Assembly: GCA_028023455.1 (NCBI GenBank)
Contig: JAQFVV010000050.1
Coordinates: 432,001-496,000, forward strand
DNA from: Epiperipatus broadwayi
Lineage: Eukaryota > Onychophora > Udeonychophora > Euonychophora > Peripatidae
Reading direction: 5' to 3'
Length of the DNA stretch: 64,000 bases
Shown: positions 22,983 through 34,199 of the stretch, one piece after another
Position numbering within the stretch: position 1 is the stretch's first letter
How the letters are laid out: each line of letters starts with the position of its first letter
The notes under the pieces: generated by a model
What the model was told of the DNA's origin: nothing
Seen by the model: the letters and a program-made list of their open reading frames with translations, nothing else
Databases searched by the model: none
Position numbers and translations under genes: made by a program

Positions 22983-24938
22983 CCATCAGACTCTGTCTCC
23001 ATTGTAAATTTAATATGAGGATGCATATTATTTAAATGTAAGAAAAAATCATCTAATGTATTTTTTCCATGTTGCCATATGACAAAAGTGTCATCTATGT
23101 ATCTGAGCCAAATGAGAGGTTTTAAAGATGATGATTCTAAAGCACGAGTTTCTATATATTCCATGAATAAATCAGCTATTACTCCTGAGATAGGTGAGCC
23201 CATAGGAGTACCAAAAACTTGTCTGTAATGCTGTCCATTGTATACAAAATATGTATTTAAGAGACAATGTTTAATCAAAGCAATAATATGGTCTGGTAAA
23301 TTGCAACGTTGTGAGATTATATTTAAAGCTTCATCAATTGGAATGTTTGTAAACAAAGACACGACATCAAAACTGACCAGAATGTCACTAGCATTAATTT
23401 TTAAACTTTTTAAAACAGAAATAAAATGAAGAGAGTTTTTAATATATGATTTAATAGATGGGATTGTAGGTTTAATGAAATCCGATAAGTATCTAGCTAA
23501 AATATGAGTTGGAGAACCTATTGCACTTACTATTGGACGAAGAGGGTATCTGGTTTGTGAATTTTTGGAAGTCCATAAAATTTTGGACAGACACAAGATT
23601 TTTCATGAGGGATTATTTTATTTTTATCTCTGTTTCAATAGGTGATTTATTAATAATAGCTTTTGTTGTTTTTTCCAAATATGTAGTATGATCTCTTTTT
23701 GATAGTTTATAAGTTTTATCACTAAGCAGATCTAAAATTTTATTATGGTAAATGTCACGATCCATTACAACTGTGGCATTACCTTTATCAGCTGGAAGTA
23801 CAACAATTGATTTGTCCGATTTTATATTATTTAATGCTTGTCTTTCTTTCTTTGAAAAATTATTTTTAGAAAGCTTAGCTTTTTTTAAAATCTTACAAAT
23901 CTCAGCTCTAGCTAAATCAGCCGATGTAGAATCAATTTTATCAAGAGCTGATTCAACATTACAAACAATTTTCTCAAAAGGTATCCGGGAAGGTGTTAAA
24001 GCAAAATTGAAACCTTTTTCTAAAACCGAAATTTCATCTGTAGAGAGGTTTCTTAGATAAATTGTAAACGGTTTTTTGATTTGGATACATAATGTTTGGG
24101 GATTGTGTTCTAATTAGCATTTGCAATTTTTTCTTTTGCTTTGCTGTTACCAATTCGAATCTTTAAACGATCGAAAACTTGCAATACGATCAAAACTAGT
24201 CCACAGTAAAGGATGTATTTTATTACTAAGGAATAAACGTAAATGTAGCAATACTTTATCAATTTTGTCTAAATTTTTCGAGTTTCTTTAATAAAAGAGT
24301 TTAAAATAATATTTCTTGTTTTCCTTAGAATTTTACTAACATTATAATTGTTCTGTGATCCACAATTTTAGAGCGGGTTAACGGTGAATTGGTAACAGCA
24401 AAGCAAAAGAAAAAATTGCAAATGCTAATTAGAACACAATCCCCAAACATTATGTATCCAAATCAAAAAACCGTTTACAATTTATCTAAGAAAGCCCTCT
24501 CTACAGATGAAATTTCGGTTTTAGAAAAAGGTTTCAATTTTGCTTTAACACCTTCCCGGATACCTTTTGAGAAAATTGTCTTGTAATGTTGAATCAGCTC
24601 TTGATAAAATTGATTCTACATCGGCTGATTTAGCTAGAGCTGAGATTTGTAATATTTTAAAAAAGCTAAGCTTCCTAAAAATAATTTTTCAAAGAAAGAA
24701 AGACAAGCATTAAATAATATAAAATCGGACAAATCAATTGTTGTACTTCCAGCTGATAAAGGTAATGCCACAGTTGTAATGGATCGTGACATTTACCATA
24801 ATAAAATTTTAGATCTGCTTAATGATAAAACTTATAAACTATCAAAAAGAGATCATACTACGTATTTGGAAAAAACAACAAAAACTATTATTAATAAATC
24901 ACCTATTGAAACAGAGATAAAAAATAAAATAATCCCTC

Positions 24939-26348
24939 GTGAAAAATCTTGTGTCTGTCCAGAATTTTATAGACTTCCCTAAATTCGCAAACCAGATACC
25001 CCCCCTTCATCCAATAGTAAGTGCAATAGGTTCTCCAACTCATATTTTAGCTAGATACTTATCGGATTTCATTAAACCTACAATCCCATCTATTAAATCA
25101 TATATTAAAAACTCTCTTCATTTTATTTCTGTTTTAAAAAGTTTAAAAATTAATGCTAGTGACATTCTGGTCAGTTTTGATGTCGTGTCTTTGTTTACAA
25201 ACATTCCAATTGATGAAGCTTTAAATATAATCTCACAACGTTACAATTTACCAGACCATATTATTGCTTTGATTAAACATTGTCTCTTAAATACATATTT
25301 TGTATACAATGGACAGCATTACAGACAAGTTTTTGGTACTCCTATGGGCTCACCTATCTCAGGAGTAATAGCTGATTTATTCATGGAATATATAGAAACT
25401 CGTGCTTTAGAATCATCATCTTTAAAACCTCTCATTTGGCTCAGATACATAGATGACACTTTTGTCATATGGCAACATGGAAAAAACACATTAGATGATT
25501 TTTTCTTACATTTAAATAATATGCATCCTCATATTAAATTTACAATGGAGACAGAGTCTGATGGAAAACTCCCTTTTCTTGATGTTCTAGTCACCAGAAC
25601 ACCAAATAGTTTATCTTTTTCTATTTACAGAAAGGATACACACACAGACAGATATTTACATTTCCATTCTCATCATCACCCAACTCAGATAGTTTCTGTA
25701 GCCAAAACTCTTTTAAATAGAGCAATTAACCTTTCAGATGACACACATCTGAAAGAAGAAATAAATCATATTAATAGTGTTTTATTAGCAAATAGTTATA
25801 ATTACAAATTTATAAAAAAAGCCTTATTTCAAGCCCAAAATAGACAAAATAGGAAACAAAAAGATGATAAGTCAGCTATTAGGATTTGTGTTCCATATGT
25901 AAAAGGAACTACAGACAGTATCGGACGTATATTAAAACGCTATAATATAGATACAGCATTTTCTGCTCATCAAAAGATCAGCAATATAATAACCAAGCCT
26001 AAGGATTCAATCCCTCTTGAATCTCATGGTGTCTATCAAATCTCATGTAAAAATTGTAAAGCTTCTTACATAGGTATGAGTAATCGTCGCATCAGTGTTA
26101 GGAGAGATGAGCATGCTAATGCAGTTAAACAACACTCATCATCATCAGCACTCTCACTCCATACTATAGATTCAGGTCATAAAATAGATTTTTCTAGTAC
26201 CAGGATCATATCCAGATGTGATAATCTCTACCAATGCAAAATCAGAGAAGCCATTGAGATACTTAAAAGGCCAGATTGTATCAATAAGCGAGATGATACG
26301 TGCAAACTTCCTCCTATTTGGAAAGATTTCTTTAAAAAACATTCTTAA
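24939..26348 (+). CDS. Penelope-like reverse transcriptase / GIY-YIG endonuclease (N-terminally incomplete)
   Basis: A 469-residue open frame, the longest in the window. RT motif A is SFDVVSLFTNIP (residues 79-90), motif B GTPMGSPISGVIADLF (133-148), motif C YIDD (170-173), and a following KLPFLDVLV (210-218). The endonuclease domain starts with GVY (364-366), then CKNC (370-373), YIG (377-379), the RRDEH stretch (388-392) and a downstream REAIE (436-440) holding the likely catalytic Glu. The family copies RNA primed at a nick made by GIY-YIG. The first 20 or so residues are out of the ancestral frame: the KIHKPD...LRPIVS junction is frameshifted near 24995. Missing N-terminus and upstream indels make this copy non-autonomous. 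The ATG at 24939 is just the first in frame. Confidence 0.85.
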   Translation: MKNLVSVQNFIDFPKFANQIPPLHPIVSAIGSPTHILARYLSDFIKPTIPSIKSYIKNSLHFISVLKSLKINASDILVSFDVVSLFTNIPIDEALNIISQRYNLPDHIIALIKHCLLNTYFVYNGQHYRQVFGTPMGSPISGVIADLFMEYIETRALESSSLKPLIWLRYIDDTFVIWQHGKNTLDDFFLHLNNMHPHIKFTMETESDGKLPFLDVLVTRTPNSLSFSIYRKDTHTDRYLHFHSHHHPTQIVSVAKTLLNRAINLSDDTHLKEEINHINSVLLANSYNYKFIKKALFQAQNRQNRKQKDDKSAIRICVPYVKGTTDSIGRILKRYNIDTAFSAHQKISNIITKPKDSIPLESHGVYQISCKNCKASYIGMSNRRISVRRDEHANAVKQHSSSSALSLHTIDSGHKIDFSSTRIISRCDNLYQCKIREAIEILKRPDCINKRDDTCKLPPIWKDFFKKHS

Positions 26349-26434
26349 ATTTAACATTTTTGCTATTGGTGGAATTTTTAATGTTTTATTCAAACCAGTG
26401 ATTGTAGCGCCTCTACAACCGTCTTTCTACCTTT

Positions 26435-26482
26435 TTATAACTCTGTGGATGGCTTGTGTGACCAAGTCGAAACGTCAGTATA
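26435..26482 (+). ncRNA. Degenerate hammerhead-like motif in Penelope terminal repeat (plus copy)
   Basis: ACT, then CTGTGGAT, a 6-bp stem GGCTTG/CAAGTC with loop TGTGAC, GAAA, C, GTC, then AGT. ACT pairs with AGT (stem I, extended past a bulge by TAT/ATA). GAAACGTC leaves almost no stem III, as in Penelope hammerheads, which may act as dimers through ACGT. The first box has 8 bases and lacks the expected A, so activity is doubtful. The copy at 19085-19262 (minus) has CAGTGGAT. Confidence 0.45.
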
Positions 26483-26575
26483 TTGATATTAAAAGTTTTT
26501 AACACGGATGAACCCGCAAAATATGTATTTTATATATTTAACCCGTGCAAATCTTCGTTTTAACATATATATATA

Positions 26576-27650
26576 TTTAGTATTCCTTCTTTTCTTCATA
26601 AATTGTCTTTTTTGTACTAGCTGTCTTTGTGACAGTTTTTAAAAGTGTATTTATTATCTTACTATTAATTTTATTCAAGTATGAATCATGTTCAAAATCT
26701 GTTAATATTTGAAAATGATTTGCAGGTTCCAATTTAAATTCATTAAAATGTTTCTAAAGACTGTGAATATTTGCTTAATAATTTTTGTCTCTCTCGTTTT
26801 GTATTAACATGCATATTTCATCTTACTAATTAATGATCACTTCCTGTGTTAAATTTATTAAGAACATTATAATCTTAAAATACATATTGTCTATTATTTA
26901 AATTATAATCAAATTTTGCTGTACCTTCATTTAGATACTTCTATGTCCATTGCCTTTTAACATTTTTCTTAAAAAAATAATTCATAATGTAAAGTATTTT
27001 TTCCATGACCTGCACAACTATATCACTTCTCATTTCTATCACCATAACCAAATTTACATACAGCATTTTCATCTTTCAATTGTTTATCAAATCTAGCATT
27101 AAAATCTACCATGACAATTTTAAAATGTTGTTTTGTCTGATCAATAGCTTTTTGTACACCCTTATAAAAATCCTCAACCTTTTCATCACTATGAGAACTT
27201 GTGCATAAACCTGAATTATTTGCATTTGATGACTGCTATTAAGTTGAATAACTAATCTTGCCACTCTGTCTGATACACCATCAATCTCCACAATATTGTT
27301 CTTCCACTTTTCATTTATAATAAATCCTACTCCACTAGTGCTTTCAATAATTATGCCTTCACAGTACAATGCATGTACACTTTTAAAATCAATTGTTTCC
27401 TCACTTTTCTTTTAACTTCATAAAGTCCAATAATGTCCTATTGAATGTGAGACAATTCTTTTTACAATTCCTGCAACCTTTTTTCAATTGAAAATGATCT
27501 GAAGTTGTAAGTACCTAAATAATATATCATCATCAAATGGAAGCCTGAGTCCATGACCAGGAGATTCTTAGCACTACTGGGCTTTGGTAGCCAAGCACTG
27601 TCCTGGCTGATGTACAGTCTCCAGAGAATAAGAATCATAATTTATTGATT
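26576..27650 (-). pseudogene. RTE-type non-LTR retrotransposon, 5' half with AP endonuclease
   Basis: Read on the minus strand, about 27517 onward gives LGTYNFRSFSIEKRLQEL, DIIGLYEVKRK, then (27369-27106) STSGVGFIINEKWKNNIVE, GVSDRVARLVIQL and MQIIQVYAQV, the ordered motifs of an RTE apurinic-like endonuclease. LTDFEHDSYLNKIN (about 26700) lies in the linker. Stops and frameshifts occur throughout. Together with 19640-22016 this makes about 3.4 kb, near full length for RTE, with the Penelope pair inserted into an (AT)n between the domains. Positions 27540-27650 are the less AT-rich 5' leader. Confidence 0.8.
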
Positions 27651-28479
27651 TTTCAAAACATTATACATACACACATTTTTTTACTTTGCTTGTATATAAA
27701 ATTCTTTAGCATATATATGTGCACATGCTTTAAGATTTTTATTTCTATTCTTAAATTTAGCTGAATGCCCTTTTAGTGATGGACATCATAAACATAGCTT
27801 TCTCATTTCATATTAGTGCTGCTGCTTTATTTGAAATCCCTGTCAACTATACATACTATGTAAATAAATTCATTTAAATATTCCAGCTGCATAATAATTG
27901 AATGCTGTTTTCTTTTTTATGTATCAAGTTTTTGTGTTTGGTAGAACTAAACCAAGCTTTTTTTACTTTTCCAGTTGTTGGAATCTATGCACACCATGTT
28001 GACCGTTTGTGTGACACAGGTATGACCACACTGTCTCATGGTCTTAAAACATAGATTGTATTTAGAGTGCAGGTATAAATATTTGTGTTGTGCTACACTG
28101 GTTGATATATTGGTCCTTGATTGACCGTAGTATATGGATGTGCAACCTGGGCTGCTGCACTAGATATAATATACTAACTTCTATGTTTCTTCTTTTTTGT
28201 AATTTATCTTTTGTATTATTTATCAGCCTATTGAGATTTTCTGGCATCCAAAAGCTCATGTTGCATATTTTGTTTATTTTATTCACTGGTTTTGGAATAT
28301 AAAACATGCCAACCAATGGCTTTATGTTGTCTTGTGGGTTTGCATTATGCTTTATTTTTTTAATTGAATTTGTTAATTTCCCCCAATAGTATATCTTTGT
28401 TATATCCCATGTTACTTAGATCTTTCATATATTTCTCTATGTTATTTTTCTTGTCTATTTTATATTTACAGAGTACTTG
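27651..28479. other. Non-coding stretch
   Basis: No gene recognised. Frames at 28062-28316 on both strands overlap and show no family resemblance. Confidence 0.45.
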
Positions 28480-29125
28480 ATTTCTTCAACAAAACATCAC
28501 ATGATCACCATTTCCTATGCTTACACAAATTGTTATTAACAGTGGCAAATTCTGCATACAGTAGTCCACCTAGTGAAAGCTTTAGTAATCAATGGATGCT
28601 TTATAGTTAATTAAATAGGTAAAATGTAATTGCTAGAGGGTTGAATTAAATATCTAAGTGCAGTGCTCTCAAATCCAAAGCTCTGCACCAATAAAAACCA
28701 TAAGTTAGAAAGTTGTCTGGTGATATTGGATAAATAGGCACTTGATGGGGATTTTTTGCACAAATCTTCCTGCATCCATTGATTAATAAGACTTAACTGG
28801 TTGGCACTACTCTATGAAAAGTTTTTTACCATTAATAACAGCTTGTAGTGAAGGAAATAGTGATCAAGAGATGTTTTTCTAGTTTTATACCATTCCTGCC
28901 TATGGGATAATGGTAATTATGATTTTTGATAAACCAAAGGCACCATAATTTATACATGCTGAACTGGATTTAGATGTATATAATTATAAAACTGAATGAA
29001 CTTTAGTTGAGGATATTAAGATGTTTTCATCTTGAGTTCCTAGCTTCTTATTTAACAAAATAGGTAAAACATCATATTTACATCAGCCAGTAATTAATGC
29101 TTCCATGTTATGAGTTGGAACAATA
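28480..29125. repeat. Family 2 foldback element, diverged
   Basis: Left part (ACATCACATGATCACCAT, GCTTACACAAATTGTT) and right part (CATTCCTGCCTATGGGATAA, TGCTGAACTGGATTTAGATG) match the outer and inner parts of the 30168-30931 palindrome. Centre and hammerhead-like site (28690-28735) are worn (AGTTAGAAAGTTGTCTGGTG). Old non-autonomous copy. Confidence 0.55.
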
Positions 29126-29199
29126 AGTACAGACATATTTAGGCAACATATATTTCAAATTCATAATGTACAATTTCCCAATACAGATTTAAAATAATC

Positions 29200-29345
29200 A
29201 TATATATATATAGGCATTATTGCTTGGGAATTTCATAAGAAATTTGAGTGTCAGATCTGTGAATGCCAGAATTCATTTTAGGACCTCCAGATCCCAAGTC
29301 GAATGTTTTTCCAACTATGCCAAATCATGTATGGTGCCCAACATA
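29200..29345 (-). repeat. tRNA-like SINE fragment
   Basis: On the minus strand 29327-29270 reads TTTGGCATAGTTGGAAAAAC, an A-box-like D-arm, then CGACTTGGGATCTGGAGGTCC and GAATTCTGG where the B box would be. It resembles 14513-14580 and 42255-42345. An (AT)n lies just left. Confidence 0.45.
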
Positions 29346-29514
29346 TAGCATGACCAAACAGTATTTAAAACTATGTTTACATTTGATAAAGATACTTTAT
29401 ATAAATTTAATATAAATATAATTTAATTATATATATATATATAATTTAAGATCAATACAGTATATATATATAAATTGTTTAAAACACGCTTCAAAATATA
29501 TTTTTTCACAATTC

Positions 29515-29670
29515 TCTCTGTAAATAAATATAAAAATCTGAACTTTTGAGTTATGCTGTTTGAAATTTGGACTTTATATTTATTCATAGATGGCGTTGTT
29601 GAAAAAGCACAACATTTGGAAGAGTGATTTAAACTTTTATGTTTGAATTTTCAGCTCGCAATATGCACTG
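29515..29670 (+). repeat. Relative of the 10090-10360 repeat
   Basis: Shares CTGTTTGAAAT, GTTGTTGAAAAAGCA, CAACATTTGG and TTTGAATTTTCAGCT in the same order as 10165-10345. Confidence 0.5.
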
Positions 29671-30167
29671 GAATATTTTCATATATATATACATTATATT
29701 GATATTTAATTACTTTTTTTAAACATTTCTTGATTACTCTCTATTTACAACTACATTAATAATGCAAACCAAATAGAAAACAATAAACAAAATATAATAG
29801 CTTAATTAAGTAATTATGTTGCTGCGTTTTAGAATTAGCATTTTCTACAGTATATTATTAGCTTTATCTTTTATAAAAAAAAATCACTTATTCAGAATAT
29901 TAATTAAACTTATTAATGCTCATTATCCATCGAAATAGTCTCATTATTGCTTCATTAAATTAATCAGGATAGAGTCTTATAACTGTTTTGATAAATATAA
30001 AAGGAGAGGGAGATAAAAAAGGAGAGAGAGAAAAAAGAACTTTCTTCAAGGAAATATGGCTTCTTGATAGTAATCTTCAGATTATATATGTATGCTTGTA
30101 TATGTGTATGTATATGAACACATGTTGTAATTGTATAAATAAATTGGTATGATATACTAAACCACTA
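29671..30167. other. Non-coding AT-rich stretch
   Basis: No features recognised. Confidence 0.5.
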
Positions 30168-30247
30168 AACATCACATTATCACTATTCTTTATGCCTACA
30201 CAAGCTGTTTACACAGAGACTAAACTCTCCTCAGCCCACTCATCCAA

Positions 30248-30295
30248 TATCCCCAGACTAGTTGCTAGCTTGTGGCTTTCATCAGTAAGAAGCCT
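30248..30295 (-). ncRNA. Hammerhead-like motif, family 2 (left arm)
   Basis: On the minus strand: TTCTTA, CTGATGA (30285-30279), AAGCCACAAGCTA, GCAA (GAAA changed), CTAGTC, TGGGGA. Stem I is reduced and the GAAA box is mutated, so likely inactive. Confidence 0.4.
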
Positions 30296-30770
30296 GAAAG
30301 CACTGCATCTAGATCTTAGTATCAAATACAACACTCCAGTAGTCACCTTTTACCTTATTAGTGTCCAAAATAAAAACTCATATGGTCATATAGATCTGAA
30401 CTAGTTCAGTGGTGTCTTTGGTTCTTTAATAACCACAGTCACTATAATCTTTTTGGGCAGGATTTTATATTAAACCAGTAAGCATCACATGATTACAATT
30501 CTTTATGTGATGTTTAGTGGTTTAATACCAATCCTGCCCAATAGGAATATGGTGACTGTGATTATTAAAGAACTAAAGTGACCAAAGAACTATAGATGCT
30601 GAACTGAGTCCAGGTCAATAAACTATGCAGGCTAATGAGCTTGAATTGAAAACATTATTGTGTTTTCATTTTGGACACAAGGCTTTATTGTTAGCTAATA
30701 AGGTAAAAGATGTCTACTGAAGAGTTGTATTAGATCCTAAGATTTAGGTGTAGTGCTTTCAGGTCCAATG

Positions 30771-30815
30771 TTTCTCACTGATGAAATCCACAAGCTAAAA
30801 ACTAGACTGGGGATG
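30771..30815 (+). ncRNA. Hammerhead-like motif, family 2 (right arm)
   Basis: TCTCA, CTGATGA (30778-30784), AATCCACAAGCTA, AAAA, CTAGAC, TGGGGA. TCTCA pairs with TGGGGA including G-U pairs, but GAAA and the GTC site are mutated. Confidence 0.4.
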
Positions 30816-30931
30816 TTGGATAAGTAGGCACACAATAGAGATTTTATGCCCAAATCTTCTTGCATCCACTGATAACTCTGGCTTGCACTGAATGGTGCTC
30901 CAGTATGGAGAGTTTAGTCTCTGTGGAATGA

Positions 30932-32159
30932 TGCATATGTGTATTATAGGTATTTATTGCTATTGCTTGTTAACCTTTTAAAGAAAAAATCCAGTTGACC
31001 ATTGTGGTGGTCCTATTGCAACAAAATTATTAATAAAATAATACATTGTAACACTAAATTGACTAAAAGTCAAAGAGTTTTAGTGCAATTTCAGAATTAG
31101 TGAAGCTATATTTGTCCATATATGACAAAGGTAAGTAAAGAAATACAAAAATACTAATGTTTTAACACTAAAAATTTCAGAGATGCTGTCACTCTCAAAA
31201 GCACTAAGTTTCAGTAAATATGCATTTGTTAATAGGTTTCCTTAGGATAGTGCTTAAGTGCATATATTTATAAATTACAGCAACATAGGAAAAGTTCATT
31301 AGCTTTTAATTATAAATATGCAACTTTTTTCATATGCATTAGTGAAGCTATAATTATATTATAATGTGTAATAGGTCTGCTTAGCACTTTTGAGATTTAA
31401 TGTTCAAATCTCATACTCATAGCTTTGTGAATGAAAATTGTTGTGATTTATTGTACACATATGCACATGAGTTTGAATTTTTAAATAGTTAGCCCATTGC
31501 TTGGAGAGAGCAAAGCATGCCTCTCTTCTATTAATAGCACTGAGATCATTTGCTATGTAAAAAGCTTCTTTAACTTTTATTTTGGCATCACTCTTCTCTG
31601 TACAAATTATTTGGGCAGAACTGGGTTCGAATACATGGCCTGTAGCTGTTTGGTGGTCCCAGAATACTGATGTTCCTTTATTTTTATTTTTAACCCTGTT
31701 GTATGAATACCTGTGTTGGTAAATAAATAAGTGCTTTATTTTACAATGGAAAATGTAATTTTTCTTCTTTCTATTGCTACTATTTCATTTTCAAATTTAT
31801 TTCATTAATTTGATGCATAATATAATTGTAAAAATAAAATATATTGTCAAAATTATATTCTTATCTTGTGCAACTTTCATCTTTAGCTCAATCCTATCAC
31901 AATAACCTATCAGCCTAGAAATCAGACCAATCTAATTCTGATCTCTATGCGTTTTTCACCTTATCTCAATCCCAACCTTCCATTAGCCCAGAATTCGGAT
32001 CAATCTTTTACACTATAGATAAGAAATATATACCGATGTTACAATTTAACTTCAAATACATATTATTTTTTTAGAGATACATAAGCTTAATTTCATATAA
32101 TATGTATTTAAATATATTTCAAACTTCTATTCCATTACCCATTACTGAAACATATAAAC
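30932..32159. other. Non-coding stretch with half of a direct repeat
   Basis: Segment 31785-31846 (TTTCAAATTTATTTCATTAA, ATGCATAATATAATTGTAAA) recurs at 32350-32411 with two or three changes. The two bracket a family 1 unit, so this may be a partial tandem unit. A worn T-arm-like TGTTCAAATCTCA is at 31402-31414. No gene. Confidence 0.5.
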
Positions 32160-32412
32160 AAATATGTGAAAAAGATAGATAATCACCATGTTGTGCATTT
32201 CATGCCGAATATGCACTCATCAGTTGGCACCGATCACAATCTCTTTAACACACATTTCATCATTTGTTTAGTATTTATAAAGACAGCAAATTGCTATAGT
32301 TTAATTGACAGCTTTCAAATCTTCTACACTTCCACTTGTGATACAAACCATTTTCATTTTCAAATTTAATTTCATTAATTTGGTGCATAATATAATTGTA
32401 AAAATAAAATAT
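32160..32412 (-). repeat. Family 1 SINE-like unit
   Basis: On the minus strand: GCACCAAATTAATG..., AGCAATTTGCTGTCTTTATA, then the hammerhead-like segment and GGTGATTATCTATCTTTTTC. The body upstream of the ribozyme matches those at 46030-46145 (-), 51490-51650 (+) and 62570-62735 (+). Confidence 0.6.
32174..32242 (-). ncRNA. Hammerhead ribozyme-like motif, family 1
   Basis: Minus strand: GCCAA, CTGATGA (32223-32217), hairpin GTGC-ATATTCG-GCAT, GAAA (32201-32198), TGCACAACA, TGGTGATTATCTATC. Core boxes are intact. One T is lost from stem I and the cleavage triplet is ACA, so activity is doubtful. Confidence 0.5.
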
Positions 32413-32902
32413 ATATTACATTTTTATTTTTTATACTTATGCATTAAAAATATGAATTTTTTTGTATATTTTTCTAGTAAAGCCAAATTATATGCTTGTT
32501 TTTGAAGTTTCGCAGGAAAACTTCAGTTTTTAAAAGTGCTTCTATTAAAGTAATTATTTAGAAAGCAATGTTTAATAATAAAAATTTCTTAAAAAAATTA
32601 TTTTGTCATAAACTCTATTCAAACTGAAAATTGTATATATATTATACTTAATAAGCTCTCACAGATAATCACTAAACACTATGCATTCATGTATATATAT
32701 TACCCTCATGTAGGAAACTTGATTAACATGAGTTGTTTATCAACATAAAACAGATAAAGTGAGTGGACTTTAAAGATGACCTTTATAAACTTAGCAACAT
32801 ATAAATAATTGTATAATAAATCAAATAAATTTCCACACACAATATAAATGTTCTATCCTAGAATTTTCTCAGTAGATGTTTTCACATCTATCTCAGGATT
32901 GC

Positions 32903-33033
32903 CTCTAAAATAATAAATAACATAAAACTGTATATATATATATATTGTTATTATGTTAGTGTTGACTCTAAAATAATAAATAACATAAAACTGTATATAT
33001 ATATATATTGTTATTATGTTAGTGTTGACTAAG
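32903..33033 (+). repeat. Tandem duplication, about 65-bp unit x 2
   Basis: TCTAAAATAATAAATAACAT...GTTAGTGTTGACT occurs twice in direct succession with an (AT)n inside each copy. Confidence 0.9.
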
Positions 33034-34199
33034 GTACATATAACCACATTTATCGCATTCTATATTCTTCAATTTACAACATCAGTAATCATATCTATTT
33101 TTACATGATCCCTAATAGATTTAGCTTATATTTTCAATTCATCTCTTAAGATCTTAAAATTTTGCAGAAAATGTGTATGCTGATATAACATGTAGTATAT
33201 TCACATTTATCTCTTTTAACTAGATCTTGTGCTGAACCATATCTTACATAAATAAGAAAAATATAACCTTTATTATCAATAATATTTTACTATCTTTTGA
33301 TTCACAAATAATTATTAGAATAATTATATTGTATCAATGATTACATCTGCAATAATAAAACCAAATATCAATTGCTATTATTAAATAAAAAATCAACTCC
33401 TACTCTTATAACAAAACTTTTATGTTTGAATGAATATTTCATTCCAGACAAATATCAATTTAGAAGCCTGTAACTTCAAATGACTGTAATATATTTATTT
33501 TTATCTAATTTCAAACATCATTATGTATAGTTTATTTAATGTAACTTTAACATACTACTTCACATATATCTTAATCAAACTTTCTAAAACCTTCATAGAT
33601 TAAGCATAATTATATTATTTAAGTTAATAAACTTCTTTTTTAAAAACTAAGTGGTATAGGCCTCTTTGGAAAATAAATATTTTTGTTAACCTCTGAATAT
33701 AAACTTCATTGACTCTCAGAATAATATCATTTTATTCTTTATAAACTTTATAACAATATATTCTCATTATCTATCCCTATCCTGAAAATGATTACACACT
33801 TGAACACACAAGTATCCTACTTGCTTATTTCCATTAGATAAGATTATCACAGAAATATACATATATATTATTTGTTTTCATTGTATATATATATATATAC
33901 ATATATATGTTTACTATATATATATATATACATATATATGTTTACTAGAGTGAGCTTACCAATAGCTCCAATTAAGTTTTAATTTATAAGTCTCTCTAAT
34001 AAACATTTTAGTACAAACTTAAAGCAAGTTACGCTATTTGTAATTTGTTTTTATTAATATGACTAAAGCACCATTGCATTTATTTACAGTTTAAGGAAGA
34101 AAGTTAAGAAACTTTCACAGATCCCCTTATTAACAATATATTGTTACATTAATGAGTTAGATGTTATAAATTAATAAATTTTAGCAGATGTTATTGTTC
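33034..34199. other. Non-coding AT-rich stretch
   Basis: Only feature: 33878-33950, a duplicated (AT)n-ACATATATATGTTTACTA unit. Confidence 0.55.

Larger units (their letters stand above)
22017..24362 (-). mobile_element. Penelope-like element, minus copy (longer, pseudogenised)
   Basis: Read on the minus strand, this copy begins at 24362 with about 200 bp of N-terminal coding sequence missing from its partner (a KVLLHLRLFLSNKIHPLLW segment). It continues through the linker, RT (23596-22958) and GIY-YIG region (22472-22200) and ends at 22017 in the terminal repeat. RT motifs FDVVSLFTNIP, TPMGSPISGVIADLF and RYIDDTFVIW are intact. The frame is broken near 23548 (before RPIVSAIG) and at 22957 by a local rearrangement. 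It is nearly identical to the plus copy over about 2.1 kb. Confidence 0.9.
24363..26575 (+). mobile_element. Penelope-like element, plus copy (5'-truncated)
   Basis: Runs head to head with the minus copy; clear identity between the arms begins at 24388 (plus) and 24158 (minus), leaving a 229-bp spacer. N-terminal pieces are in frames 24389-24586 and 24779-24982, separated by single-base indels (near 24579 and 24660). RT plus endonuclease follow as one open frame (24939-26348), then a 3' region of about 225 bp ending AACCCGTGCAAATC and an (AT)n. It lies inside an RTE element. Confidence 0.9.
30168..30931. repeat. Family 2 foldback element (large palindrome)
   Basis: Left arm 30168-30491 and right arm about 30507-30931 are inverted copies meeting at ATCACATG...ATGTGATG. 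The right arm keeps about 100 bp (30815-30915: AGTAGGCACACAATAGAG, CTTGCATCCACTGATAAC) missing from the left. Each arm carries a hammerhead-like site (next entries). Outer ends read GTTTACACAGAGACTAAACT / AGTTTAGTCTCTGTG. No protein encoded. Confidence 0.8.

Noticed and set aside
23238-24060. Plus-strand open frames over the Penelope minus copy
   Set aside because: Antisense shadows of the Penelope coding sequence; no independent motifs.
24939-26348. Fully functional Penelope gene
   Set aside because: N-terminal region lies in other frames because of single-base indels and the copy is 5'-truncated.
26172-26502. Open frames on both strands over the Penelope 3' end, including a hydrophobic 94-residue frame (26218-26502)
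   Set aside because: Overlap the GIY-YIG region and terminal repeat; duplicated only because the Penelope copy is duplicated.
27106-27369. Independent small gene on the minus strand
   Set aside because: Translation matches the RTE endonuclease domain, so it was assigned to the retrotransposon remnant.
32903-33033. CRISPR-like direct repeats
   Set aside because: Only two abutting units with (AT)n inside, no spacers; eukaryotic tandem duplication.
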